Positions 5,934 to 13,204 of a DNA stretch of 14,413 bases are shown here, in pieces. A program made the position numbers and the translations under genes. The DNA lies in NCBI GenBank assembly GCA_937919295.1, contig CALFRX010000027.1, positions 1 to 14,413 of the forward strand. Reading direction: 5' to 3'. Under the pieces are notes generated by a model. That model was not told the origin of the DNA. It did not search any database and saw only the letters and a program-made list of their open reading frames with translations. The DNA is from an uncultured Peptococcaceae bacterium (GTDB lineage: Bacteria; Bacillota; Dehalobacteriia; UBA7702). How positions within the stretch are numbered: the stretch's first letter is position 1; every line of letters begins with the position of its first letter.

Positions 5934-7370
5934 ATGAGCGAGATAAAATACGAAACCGTCATCGGCTTGGAAGTTCATACAGAGCTGGCCACCGCGTCGA
6001 AAATATTCTGCTCCTGCACCACGGAATTTGGTGGTGAACCCAATACCCATTGCTGTCCGATCTGCACCGGGATGCCCGGGGTATTGCCGGTACTCAATCA
6101 AAAAGTGGTGGAATTCGGCATTGCCGTGGGGCTGGCCACGGACAGCGAAATCACCCCCTACGGCAAATTCGACCGTAAGAATTATTTCTATCCCGATCTG
6201 CCCAAAGCCTTTCAGATCTCCCAGCTTTATTTACCCATTTGTAGAAACGGCGTTGTGGCAATCGAGGGGGAGGGATTTCAGAAGAACATCCGTATCCATG
6301 AAATCCACATGGAAGAGGATGCGGGCAAACTAATTCACGACCCGATTTTCGATACGACCCACGCGGATTATAACCGCTGCGGCGTGCCGCTTTTAGAGAT
6401 CGTTTCGGAGCCGGATTTCAGAAGCGCCGAGGAAGTGATCGCCTATTTGGAAACATTGAAAGCGATTTTGCAGTATCTTGGTGTCTCCGACTGTAAAATG
6501 CAGGAAGGCTCTTTACGGGCCGACGTTAATCTTTCCGTGCGCCCCCTGGGCCAGGCGGAATTCGGCACCAGAACCGAAATGAAAAACATCAACTCTTTCC
6601 GTTCCATTGCCCGGGCCATTGCCGCGGAACGCAAGCGTCAGATCGAACTCATCGAAGACGGCGGCAAGGTGATACAGCAAACTCGTCGCTGGGACGACGC
6701 CAAAGGCGTCAGTTACGCCATGCGCTCCAAAGAGGATGCCCAGGATTACCGATATTTCCCCGAACCGGATCTATCTCCTGTTGTGATCAGTGAGGAATGG
6801 CAGGAAGAAATCCGTAAAGGCCTGCCCATGCTCCCTAAAGAGAGGAAAGCGAAGTATATGGAAGGCTACGGGCTTTCTCCTTACGACGCCGGTATCATTA
6901 CCGGTATCAAGGCCTTAGCCGATTATTTTGATGAGGTCAACGCCATTGTCGGGCAACCCCAGGAAGTGGCCAATTGGCTTTTGGGCGACTTTATGCGTCT
7001 GGCCAAAGCCGGGGAAGGGGATACCTTCGAGATCTTGCTGAGTCCCGCCAAATTAGCGGATATCATATTGATGGTCAAAACCAACGTCATCAACCGCAAT
7101 ACGGCGAAAGAGGTCTTTGCCGCGGTTTGGCAGGAAGACCTTGATCCGAAGCAATACGTGGAAGAACACGACCTTGCCATGGTGGGAGACGGCGATCTGA
7201 TCAAAGATACTGTGGCCAAAGTGCTGGCCGCGAATCCCAAAACGGTGGCGGAGTTCAAAGCCGGGAAAGAAAAAGTCCTCGGTTTTCTGGTCGGTCAATG
7301 TATGAAAGAATTGAAAGGCAAGGCCGATCCCGGTACGGTCAACACCCTGCTGCGGGAAGCGCTAAAATAA
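5934..7370 (+). CDS. gatB: Asp/Glu-tRNA amidotransferase subunit B (kinase/transamidase)
   Basis: A 478-residue GatB, which phosphorylates the acyl group on mischarged Glu-tRNA(Gln) or Asp-tRNA(Asn) and then amidates it with ammonia from GatA. The start has IGLEVHTEL at 10-18. The zinc site is formed by CSC at 26-28 and CPIC at 41-44, with PNT before the second pair. The catalytic core follows (IRIHEIHMEEDAGKL, then the EMKNINSFR block). A helical domain and YqeY-like tail from about 295 contact tRNA. Length is normal. GGAGG at 5921-5925, inside gatA, serves the ATG. It is the last of the gat genes and is followed after 23 nt by the beta-CASP gene. The identification is firm. Confidence 0.97.
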   Translation: MSEIKYETVIGLEVHTELATASKIFCSCTTEFGGEPNTHCCPICTGMPGVLPVLNQKVVEFGIAVGLATDSEITPYGKFDRKNYFYPDLPKAFQISQLYLPICRNGVVAIEGEGFQKNIRIHEIHMEEDAGKLIHDPIFDTTHADYNRCGVPLLEIVSEPDFRSAEEVIAYLETLKAILQYLGVSDCKMQEGSLRADVNLSVRPLGQAEFGTRTEMKNINSFRSIARAIAAERKRQIELIEDGGKVIQQTRRWDDAKGVSYAMRSKEDAQDYRYFPEPDLSPVVISEEWQEEIRKGLPMLPKERKAKYMEGYGLSPYDAGIITGIKALADYFDEVNAIVGQPQEVANWLLGDFMRLAKAGEGDTFEILLSPAKLADIILMVKTNVINRNTAKEVFAAVWQEDLDPKQYVEEHDLAMVGDGDLIKDTVAKVLAANPKTVAEFKAGKEKVLGFLVGQCMKELKGKADPGTVNTLLREALK

Positions 7371-7393
7371 ATGATGGAAATCAGGTGGTACTT

Positions 7394-9010
7394 ATGAAAC
7401 TGATCTTTTCAGGCGCCGATCATGAAGTGACCGGCAGCTGTCATTGTATGACGGTAAACGGGAAAAACATTCTTGTCGACTGCGGCATGGAACAGGGAAA
7501 GAATGTTTTTGTTAACCAGCCGATTCCCTTTGCGGAAAAAGATATCGACTACGTATTTTTGACCCACGCCCATATTGACCATTCCGGTCTGCTGCCGCTG
7601 CTCTGGGTGAAAGGATTTAGGGGCAAAATTTTTGCTACCGGCGCCACCGTGGATCTCTGCTCCATCATGCTGCGTGATTCCGGACATATTCAGGAAACCG
7701 ACGCGGAATGGCAAAACCGCAAAGGACGCAGGGCAGGGAAAGCGGATGTGAAACCTCTTTATACCATAGAAGACGCCGAAGAGGTGCAAAAGTTTTTTAC
7801 CCCTTGTGATTATAATGAAATCATCGAAATTAGCCGCGGCATCAAGATCCGCTTTCGCGATATCGGCCATATGCTCGGTTCTGCCTGTATTGAGGTGTGG
7901 CTGAACGAAAACGGCGTTGAGCGGAAACTCGTTTTTTCCGGTGATATCGGCAATCTGAAGCAGCCCATTGTCCGTGACCCCTCCTTTGTGGAGGAAGCGG
8001 ATTATATCATCATTGAATCCACTTACGGCAACCGTTATCACAAAGCCTGCAGTTTCGATTACGCCGGTGAGTTGGCGGAAATCATTCAGAGCACCTTTGA
8101 CCGCGGCGGTAACGTGGTGATTCCTTCCTTTGCCGTCGGCCGAACCCAGGAAATCCTTTATTTTTTGCGGGAGGTCAAAGAAAAACAGCTGATAAAGGGC
8201 CATGATGATTTTGAAGTCTATGTGGATAGCCCTTTGGCCATTGACGCCACGGAAATTTTCACGAAGAACACGTTAAAGTACTACGATAAGGAAACCATGG
8301 CCCTGGTACAGCAGGGGATCAATCCGCTTTCCTTTTCCGGTTTACGGCTTTCGCTGACTTCCGATCAGTCCCGGGCCATCAATTTTGAGATGCGGCCCAA
8401 GGTGATCATTTCCTCGTCGGGGATGTGCGAAGGCGGCCGTATCCGCCATCATTTAAAACATAATCTCTGGCGGGCCGATTCCTGCATCCTCTTTGTGGGT
8501 TATCAAGCTGTCGGCACCTTAGGCCGTCTCATCGTGGACGGCCTCGAAGAAGTGAATCTATTCGGGGAAACGGTCAAAGTTAACGCGGAAATCAAGGTTT
8601 TGGAGGGCGTCAGCGGCCATGCCGATAAAGCTGGCTTGCAGAGTTGGCTTAATGGTTTCCAAAACACCCCCAAGCATGTGTTCGTGGTACACGGGGAAGA
8701 TCTGTCCTGTACGGAATTTGCCTCCTTTGTCCGGGAACAATTCGGTTTTGCGGCCAGCGCTCCTTTTAGTGGCAGCGTCTTTGACCTCAAAGAGGGCTGC
8801 TATATAGAGGAAGCACTGCCGGAATTGGTCAAGCGGGAAAAGAAAGGTGGCGAAGGGGCCGGCGAGCCCTTTACCCATTTGCAGCGACTGGGTCGGCGTT
8901 TGCTGGAGCTGATTTCCGCTTATAAGGGCCGCGCCAATCGGGATATTAGAGCCTTCAGCAGAGATCTCGGCGAGCTCTGCGATAAATATGAAAAGGATCT
9001 GCGTTCATAA
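7394..9010 (+). CDS. Beta-CASP metallo-beta-lactamase nuclease (RNA-type)
   Basis: A 538-residue metallo-beta-lactamase-fold hydrolase of the beta-CASP group, related to CPSF73/Ysh1-like RNA nucleases. Zinc ligands are visible: HAHIDHSG at 58-65 (His58, His60, Asp62, His63), His159 in GHMLGSA, Asp184 in FSGDIG, and His433 in VVHGE. Beta-CASP motifs include PSFAVGRTQE (244-253), SSGMCEGGRIRHHL (341-354) and SGHADKAGL (407-415). A charged, helical tail covers about 475-538. I start at the ATG at 7394, after AGGTGG (7383-7388), where homology begins; an in-frame ATG at 7298 lies inside gatB. It is probably part of the gat transcript. Likely substrate is RNA, from the family; the exact target is unknown. 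Confidence 0.92.
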   Translation: MKLIFSGADHEVTGSCHCMTVNGKNILVDCGMEQGKNVFVNQPIPFAEKDIDYVFLTHAHIDHSGLLPLLWVKGFRGKIFATGATVDLCSIMLRDSGHIQETDAEWQNRKGRRAGKADVKPLYTIEDAEEVQKFFTPCDYNEIIEISRGIKIRFRDIGHMLGSACIEVWLNENGVERKLVFSGDIGNLKQPIVRDPSFVEEADYIIIESTYGNRYHKACSFDYAGELAEIIQSTFDRGGNVVIPSFAVGRTQEILYFLREVKEKQLIKGHDDFEVYVDSPLAIDATEIFTKNTLKYYDKETMALVQQGINPLSFSGLRLSLTSDQSRAINFEMRPKVIISSSGMCEGGRIRHHLKHNLWRADSCILFVGYQAVGTLGRLIVDGLEEVNLFGETVKVNAEIKVLEGVSGHADKAGLQSWLNGFQNTPKHVFVVHGEDLSCTEFASFVREQFGFAASAPFSGSVFDLKEGCYIEEALPELVKREKKGGEGAGEPFTHLQRLGRRLLELISAYKGRANRDIRAFSRDLGELCDKYEKDLRS

Positions 9011-9083
9011 GCGCGGTGCTAAAAAGACGCTAAGTGGGAAGCATAAGAACGTAAAAAGGCTGATTTACTTTAGGAGGGTTAAA

Positions 9084-9512
9084 GTGGAGAGAATCGCAAT
9101 CGTATATTGGAGCGGCAAAGGCGCGACCAAACAAATGGCGGAATATGTAAAACATGGCATTGAAGCAGTGGGGAAAACCGCAGACGTCTACGTTGCCGGG
9201 GACTTCCATAAAACAATGCTAAATCAATACGATAAAATCGCTTTTGGCTGTCCGGCCATGGGCAACGAGGAACTGGAACCTTCGGAATTCGAGCCGATGT
9301 TCAATGAAATCGAGCCGTATCTCAAAGGTAAGAAAGTCGTTTTATTCGGATCTTACGGCTGGGGAGAACAAACCTGGATGAAAGACTGGGAATATCAAAC
9401 TTATAACGACGGCGCTCTTTTGATGGATCACGGCCTTGCCATACAGGATGAACCCGATGAGGAAGGGCGGATCAACTGTGAGAATCTTGGTACCACTTTG
9501 GCGATATCTTAA
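9084..9512 (+). CDS. Short-chain flavodoxin with an altered phosphate loop
   Basis: A 142-residue FMN-binding electron carrier, resembling the short flavodoxins of Megasphaera and clostridia. Visible blocks are the phosphate loop YWSGKGATKQMA (8-19), the first FMN loop GCPAMGNEELE (55-65) and the second, FGSYGWGEQTWM (88-99). The canonical loop is SGTGNT; here it is SGKGAT, so Thr is replaced by Lys and Asn by Ala. Translation starts at GTG 9084, behind AGGAGGG (9072-9078); an upstream in-frame ATG at 8988 lies inside the beta-CASP gene and is not supported. A 73-nt gap separates it from that gene and I see no clear promoter there, so it may be read through. It ends before a convergent terminator. 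A role in low-potential electron transfer is inferred. Confidence 0.93.
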   Translation: MERIAIVYWSGKGATKQMAEYVKHGIEAVGKTADVYVAGDFHKTMLNQYDKIAFGCPAMGNEELEPSEFEPMFNEIEPYLKGKKVVLFGSYGWGEQTWMKDWEYQTYNDGALLMDHGLAIQDEPDEEGRINCENLGTTLAIS

Positions 9513-9560
9513 AAAAGGCTTAACGAATTAACGCATCTATCTTTCTAAATTCCAATTTGC

Positions 9561-9574
9561 GCGGCGGGGGCCGC
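9561..9574. repeat. Short GC hairpin downstream of flavodoxin
   Basis: GCGGC (9561-9565) pairs with GCCGC (9570-9574) around a GGGG loop. A T5 run follows only after 9 nt (9584-9588), so it is not a standard terminator alone, though weaker outer pairing between CTAAATT and AATTTTTAG could extend it. Confidence 0.35.
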
Positions 9575-9602
9575 TTAGTGAAATTTTTAGTAGTAAATAA
9601 CG

Positions 9603-9641
9603 AAAAGCCGGTTTCTTATTTTAGAAACCAGCTTTCCTTTT
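9603..9641. terminator. Bidirectional terminator between convergent genes
   Basis: AAAGC (9604-9608) and GGTTTCT (9610-9616) pair with AGAAACC (9623-9629) and GCTTT (9631-9635), with one C/A mismatch and a 6-nt loop. CCTTTTG follows on the plus strand and TTTTCGTT on the minus strand. It sits between the flavodoxin and the convergent lipoprotein gene and can serve both. Confidence 0.75.
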
Positions 9642-9686
9642 GTTAAGGTCTTAATGGATAAGTCCTTTTAGATGAAATTTTCGGTA

Positions 9687-10361
9687 TTAGTATTGTCCGT
9701 AGTAAACCATGTTATTGGCGATCGTATTGAAATCATTTTCGTCAATAATATAGTAACTCTCATCGTCATCACCGGTTTTCGGTACAACCTGAACGGAAAG
9801 GGTTACGGGATCAAGGTAGGTCACAGAATCGGCAATCTTTTCAAATTTGTCGATCAGCATAACCAAAAAACTCCTGCTTAGCTCCTCTTCACTGCCACCA
9901 TTGCTGTATTTTTCCACCAGTTCAGCGGTAATGGCATCGTAAAAATCGGTACTGACAATTTCGCTTAAATCCACGGGATAAACCGTCACGGAAACCAGGA
10001 AGACATCGTCGGATTTCGTTACTTCGCCGACTTCGTATTTTGATTGTTTGTAGATATCACCGAAGAAGTTCACGTAGCGAGCATAAGTTGCCTCGTCGAT
10101 CAGGCTTTTATCGATTTCTGCTTCGGCAAAAAAGGAATCCGCCTCTTCGTTAAGACTCGCTTCGTAATCGGCAATGCATTCTTCCTCTGTTGTTTCGCAT
10201 AATTCGAGATAGGCAGGGGAATTGACATTCAGATATACGGAATCAAGGTTTCCTTGTACAAGGGTTGCCGCGTCTTCTTTTGTAAAACCGCCGCAGGCAG
10301 TCAGCGCGAGAGAGAGCAAGGCCGTAAATAAAAGTGAAGTGATTTTAGTTGTAATTTTCAT
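9687..10361 (-). CDS. Predicted lipoprotein, tandem paralogue 2 (function unknown)
   Basis: A 224-residue exported lipoprotein. The signal peptide has Lys at 2 and 6, a hydrophobic core at about 9-20 and the lipobox LTAC with Cys23, followed by Gly at +2. The mature part is acidic and has no transmembrane segment. It is clearly paralogous to the product of 10407-11075: both share EDA-x-TLV at the mature N-terminus, an aligned YLELC-type and YLALC-type block, LVSVTVYPVD, TLSVQVVPK and a DFN block near the C-terminus. AAGGAG lies upstream of the ATG. The 45-nt gap to the upstream paralogue has no terminator or promoter that I can see, so both are probably on one transcript. It resembles Firmicute lipoproteins annotated with domains of unknown function (possibly DUF5105, from memory). 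I cannot assign a function. Confidence 0.85.
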   Translation of the reverse strand: MKITTKITSLLFTALLSLALTACGGFTKEDAATLVQGNLDSVYLNVNSPAYLELCETTEEECIADYEASLNEEADSFFAEAEIDKSLIDEATYARYVNFFGDIYKQSKYEVGEVTKSDDVFLVSVTVYPVDLSEIVSTDFYDAITAELVEKYSNGGSEEELSRSFLVMLIDKFEKIADSVTYLDPVTLSVQVVPKTGDDDESYYIIDENDFNTIANNMVYYGQY

Positions 10362-10406
10362 AATATACTCCTTCTTAAAACGATAAGCAGTTTATGGCAC
10401 GCTATC

Positions 10407-11075
10407 TCAGTAATCCTGGGAGATGATAATACTGTCGATATTATTGAAATCGCTTTCACTGATGGAGTAATAAACCGTTCCGTCTTCTTCCTTGGGTACA
10501 ACCTGAACGGAGAGGGTCACGGCACTGAGATAGCCGATGGTTTCGAGGCGTTTTTCACATAATGCGAGGACGCCGTTTTGATAATAGGCTTCCAGCTCTT
10601 CCTCGCCCATGCCGGCATTGTATTTCTCGTTATAGGAATTGTAAAAATCGTCGTAATCTTCCAAAAATACTTTTTGGAAAATATCCACCGGATAAACGGT
10701 AACGGAAACCAAGTACTTATCGTCCGAAGCTGTGGCGGTGGTCACCTCAAATTTAGATTTCGCGTAAATGGCTTTATACAGATTAACAACCCGGTTGTGT
10801 GTGTCTTGAGACATCATGGTTTCATCAAAATCAAAGTAGCTAATGAAGCTTGCTGCCGCTGATTCCATGGATTGCTCATATAGTTTATTGCGATCGGCTT
10901 CCGTTGTATCGCAAAGGGCAAGATACTCTTTGGCGTTGACGTTTTTATAGATGGAATTGAGGTCGCCTTCCACCAGTGTTATGGCATCTTCTTCCGAGAA
11001 GCTGTCGCACCCCGCCAAAGTGAAACAGATTAGTCCAATTAGAAATAGTGTAAAAAATTTGAATCTTTTTTTCAT
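10407..11075 (-). CDS. Predicted lipoprotein, tandem paralogue 1 (function unknown)
   Basis: A 222-residue lipoprotein with a basic N-terminus (MKKRFKFF), a hydrophobic core and the lipobox LAGC at 20-23, with Asp at +2. The mature domain is acidic, rich in Tyr, and parallels the downstream paralogue block by block, including SVTVYPVD, TLSVQVVPK and SDFNN. I start at the ATG at 11075 because GAGGGAGG (11080-11087) precedes it and the signal peptide begins there; a longer in-frame start at 11162 would place a non-signal sequence ahead of the signal peptide and cover the promoter. It is first in a two-gene unit. Export and lipid anchoring are well supported by sequence; function is unknown. Confidence 0.87.
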   Translation of the reverse strand: MKKRFKFFTLFLIGLICFTLAGCDSFSEEDAITLVEGDLNSIYKNVNAKEYLALCDTTEADRNKLYEQSMESAAASFISYFDFDETMMSQDTHNRVVNLYKAIYAKSKFEVTTATASDDKYLVSVTVYPVDIFQKVFLEDYDDFYNSYNEKYNAGMGEEELEAYYQNGVLALCEKRLETIGYLSAVTLSVQVVPKEEDGTVYYSISESDFNNIDSIIISQDY

Positions 11076-11096
11076 ATTGCCTCCCTCTGTATATAT

Positions 11097-11125
11097 TTTA
11101 TATACGGTGTTTTTTACAGTATAAA
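11097..11125 (-). promoter_or_regulatory. Candidate promoter for the lipoprotein pair
   Basis: On the minus strand TTTATA (11125-11120), a 17-nt spacer and TATAAA (11102-11097) predict a start near 11090, immediately before the GAGGGAGG ribosome site. Short TATAC/GTATA arms flank the spacer. The -35 is a 4/6 match and the region is very AT-rich, so confidence is moderate. Confidence 0.45.
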
Positions 11126-11188
11126 TTATATTCATGAAAATTACAATAAAAAACCATAACATTATGATGGGAAAGAGCCGAAATCAAC

Positions 11189-11221
11189 AAAAACAGACAG
11201 GAAAATCAACTCCTGCCTGTT
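11189..11221 (-). terminator. Intrinsic terminator for the CooT unit
   Basis: Read on the minus strand, AACAG-c-CAGGA pairs with TCCTG-t-CTGTT around an 8-nt loop (arms at 11221-11211 and 11202-11192, one internal mismatch), and the second arm runs into TTTTTG. It lies 40 nt after the CooT stop codon. Confidence 0.7.
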
Positions 11222-11260
11222 CCGTTTTTCGATATTTTTTGATGTCGCGCCAACAACGTC

Positions 11261-11446
11261 TTATTTTGTCGCGATGTTGATCACAGAATCCGTAAAATCA
11301 ATGGATTCGATTTCGCCGGTAACGACTTTTTCTTCCCCGAAAAGTGTGGTGATTTTTAACGTATCACCCTTTTGGCAAAGGTTTGTGACACTGTCCACAA
11401 AGGTATTGCTTGCATCATGGTTGAGGTAGACTTTGGCGAGGCACAT
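11261..11446 (-). CDS. CooT-type small nickel-binding protein
   Basis: A 61-residue protein starting MCLAKVY, the hallmark of the CooT family. In studied members Cys2 next to the initiator Met takes part in nickel binding, and in CO-oxidising bacteria the protein helps supply nickel to carbon monoxide dehydrogenase. A second Cys is at 24 and a His at 10. The rest is predicted small beta barrel with GDTLKITTLFGEEK (27-40). The start is only 2 nt after the stop of the histidine-rich gene, with GGGGGAAT inside that gene as the ribosome site, so the two are coupled. No CO dehydrogenase gene is in this window, so the client enzyme is unknown. Family is confident; nickel binding is inferred from it. 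Confidence 0.85.
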   Translation of the reverse strand: MCLAKVYLNHDASNTFVDSVTNLCQKGDTLKITTLFGEEKVVTGEIESIDFTDSVINIATK

Positions 11447-11448
11447 CT

Positions 11449-11661
11449 TTATTCCCCCTTTACCGCGAAGTCAAGAGCGGCCTGCAACTTATCGTTGGCC
11501 TGATCTTGCAATGCTTTGGCTTCCCGCACCAAAGCGGCGATATTGCTTTTTCCTAAAGAATCGGCGGATTGGGCGATATCGGCAATCTCTTCACTGTGGT
11601 GCTTGTTGTGATGTAACATATGTTCGAGAAGAATTCTGAGTTTTTCGGTATTGAGTTCCAT
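11449..11661 (-). CDS. Small histidine-rich helical protein, CooT partner
   Basis: A 70-residue, probably all-helical protein with His at 14, 17, 18, 21 and 22, i.e. an H-x2-HH-x2-HH cluster within its first helix, followed by Ala-rich helical sequence. I recall short proteins with an LL-x-HW-x2-HN-x2-H motif of unknown function occurring near metal genes, and this has a similar LLEHMLHHNKHH block; that link is from memory. Spacing of the His residues would place most on one helical face, suited to binding a metal ion. AAGGAG precedes the ATG. It is the first gene of a two-gene unit with the CooT-type gene, so nickel or another divalent metal is the likely ligand. No cysteines are present. 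Confidence 0.75.
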   Translation of the reverse strand: MELNTEKLRILLEHMLHHNKHHSEEIADIAQSADSLGKSNIAALVREAKALQDQANDKLQAALDFAVKGE

Positions 11662-11690
11662 GGGATCACTCCTTTTCTTATCATGATTTC

Positions 11691-11719
11691 ATTATAGTCG
11701 TAAACAAGAGGCAATGCAA
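11691..11719 (-). promoter_or_regulatory. Promoter for the His-rich/CooT unit
   Basis: On the minus strand TTGCAT (11719-11714), a 17-nt spacer and a perfect TATAAT (11696-11691) predict a start near 11684, about 22 nt before the ATG at 11661. The -35 is weak (3/6). Confidence 0.6.
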
Positions 11720-11801
11720 GGAGAAACAGCACGAATGAAAAAATATTTCTTCTTCGGTATAAAAATAAATCAAGAAATGGACCAAAAGCGGGAATATTCC
11801 C

Positions 11802-11830
11802 TTGAAAAATAGCGCTATTTTTGTTATCCT
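11802..11830 (+). promoter_or_regulatory. Promoter for the hom-aspartate kinase unit
   Basis: TTGAAA (11802-11807), a 17-nt spacer and TATCCT (11825-11830) predict a start near 11837, giving a leader of about 22 nt before the ATG at 11859. The leader is too short for a riboswitch or attenuator. The spacer is occupied by a perfect palindrome. Confidence 0.65.
11805..11822. promoter_or_regulatory. 18-bp perfect palindrome, candidate operator in the hom promoter
   Basis: AAAAATAGCGCTATTTTT reads identically on both strands. It overlaps the end of the -35 box and fills most of the -35/-10 spacer, a position where a bound dimeric repressor would block RNA polymerase. Without T-rich flanks or a transcript start upstream it is unlikely to be a terminator. 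The cognate regulator is unknown. Confidence 0.6.
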
Positions 11831-11858
11831 AATACATATATATATGGGGAGTAATATT

Positions 11859-13169
11859 ATGCAGATTTTAAACAGGAATTATGGTGTCGGTATCATGGGC
11901 CTCGGCACGGTAGGCCTTGGTACCGCAACGATATTGAAAAGAAATGAAGAAATTCTTTCGATTCGCAAAGGCGGCAAAATTGAGCTTGTCAGTGTTCTCG
12001 AAAAGCAGAAAGAAAAAGCCCGCGCCGATCTTTCGGCCCTCGGCTTTGATCCGAACATCGTTACCGACGATTTCGATTTGTTCCTATCCACCCCCGGTCT
12101 TGATATTGTCGTCGAGCTGATGGGCGGTACCGGTATTGCCAAAGAGTTCATTTTAAAGGCGTTGAAGGCGAAAAAAAGCGTCGTTACTGCCAATAAAGAT
12201 CTGATGGCGATCTATGGCAAGGAACTGTTGACCGCCGCAGAGAAAAACCAGGTGGATCTTTATTTTGAAGCCTCGGTGGCCGGCGGTATTCCCATCATCA
12301 AGGTGCTGAAAAACGATTTAATCGCCAACAATATCCAGAGTATTATGGGGATTGTCAACGGTACCACCAACTATATTTTGACTCGCATGTACGAAGAACG
12401 CGGCAATTTTAACGATATTTTAAAAGAGGCCCAGGCCTTGGGCTACGCGGAAGCGGATCCCACCGCCGATGTGGGTGGGTTTGACGCTGCCCGCAAAGTC
12501 GCGATTTTGGCCTCCATCGCCTATAACAGCCGTGTCACCTTGGACGACGTTTATGTGGAAGGGATCGAGAAAATCACGAGTAATGATATCGAGGCCGCCA
12601 GGAAGCTCGGTTTCGTGATCAAGCTATTGGGCATTGCCAAAGAGGAAAACGGTGAGATTGAAGTGCGGGTGCATCCTGTGATGATCGGCACGAAACACCC
12701 TTTGGCCTCGGTCAGCCAGACCTTTAACGCGGTGTTCGTCACCGGCGATGCCGTGGGGGAAACTATGTTTTACGGGCGCGATGCCGGCGATTTACCTACC
12801 GGCAGCGCTGTGGTCAGCGATATTTGCGCCGTGGTGGAGGACATCAAGCACGACGTCCTCGCCACCAAAGGCTGTACTTGCTATATGGAAAAACCCGTAC
12901 GAAAACAGGAAGATTTTGTTTCCAAGTTTTATCTGCGTTTGAAAGTCAAGGACTCTCCCGGGGTTTTGGCGGCAATTTCCAAAATCCTCGGCGATCACGG
13001 CGTCAGTATTGCCTCCCTGGTCCAGGAAAACGGCAATCATGAGGAAGCCTCTTTAATTATGGTTACGCATAAAGTAAAAGAAGGACAATTCATCAAAGCC
13101 AAAGAGGAGCTGATGGAAAGCTCCGTTGTCTATGGCATTGATAATATCATTCGCGTCGAAGTTGACTGA
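11859..13169 (+). CDS. hom: Homoserine dehydrogenase with C-terminal ACT domain
   Basis: A 436-residue NAD(P)-dependent enzyme reducing aspartate semialdehyde to homoserine, the branch point toward threonine and methionine. The Rossmann motif GIMGLGTVG is at 11-19, TANKDL at 110-115, the substrate region EASVAGGIPII at 137-147 and GYAEADPTADVGGFDAARK at 195-213. An ACT domain (about 357-432; FYLRLKVKDSPGVL, then GVSIASLVQ) implies allosteric feedback, usually by threonine. I chose the ATG at 11859 behind GGGGAG (11846-11851); the in-frame TTG at 11802 is inside the promoter. Aspartate kinase follows after 35 nt on the same strand, so the two form an aspartate-pathway operon. The identification is firm. 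Confidence 0.96.
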   Translation: MQILNRNYGVGIMGLGTVGLGTATILKRNEEILSIRKGGKIELVSVLEKQKEKARADLSALGFDPNIVTDDFDLFLSTPGLDIVVELMGGTGIAKEFILKALKAKKSVVTANKDLMAIYGKELLTAAEKNQVDLYFEASVAGGIPIIKVLKNDLIANNIQSIMGIVNGTTNYILTRMYEERGNFNDILKEAQALGYAEADPTADVGGFDAARKVAILASIAYNSRVTLDDVYVEGIEKITSNDIEAARKLGFVIKLLGIAKEENGEIEVRVHPVMIGTKHPLASVSQTFNAVFVTGDAVGETMFYGRDAGDLPTGSAVVSDICAVVEDIKHDVLATKGCTCYMEKPVRKQEDFVSKFYLRLKVKDSPGVLAAISKILGDHGVSIASLVQENGNHEEASLIMVTHKVKEGQFIKAKEELMESSVVYGIDNIIRVEVD

Positions 13170-13204
13170 CATTTTGGCGAGAGCATAAGAATAGGAGAAA
13201 AAGA

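Noticed and set aside
7409..8203. A 264-codon minus-strand open frame opposite the beta-CASP gene.
   Set aside because: It is a shadow of the real gene on the plus strand, with no motif or family resemblance.
11076..11162. Longer start for the first lipoprotein at 11162.
   Set aside because: It would put about 29 residues ahead of a complete signal peptide and would include the promoter.
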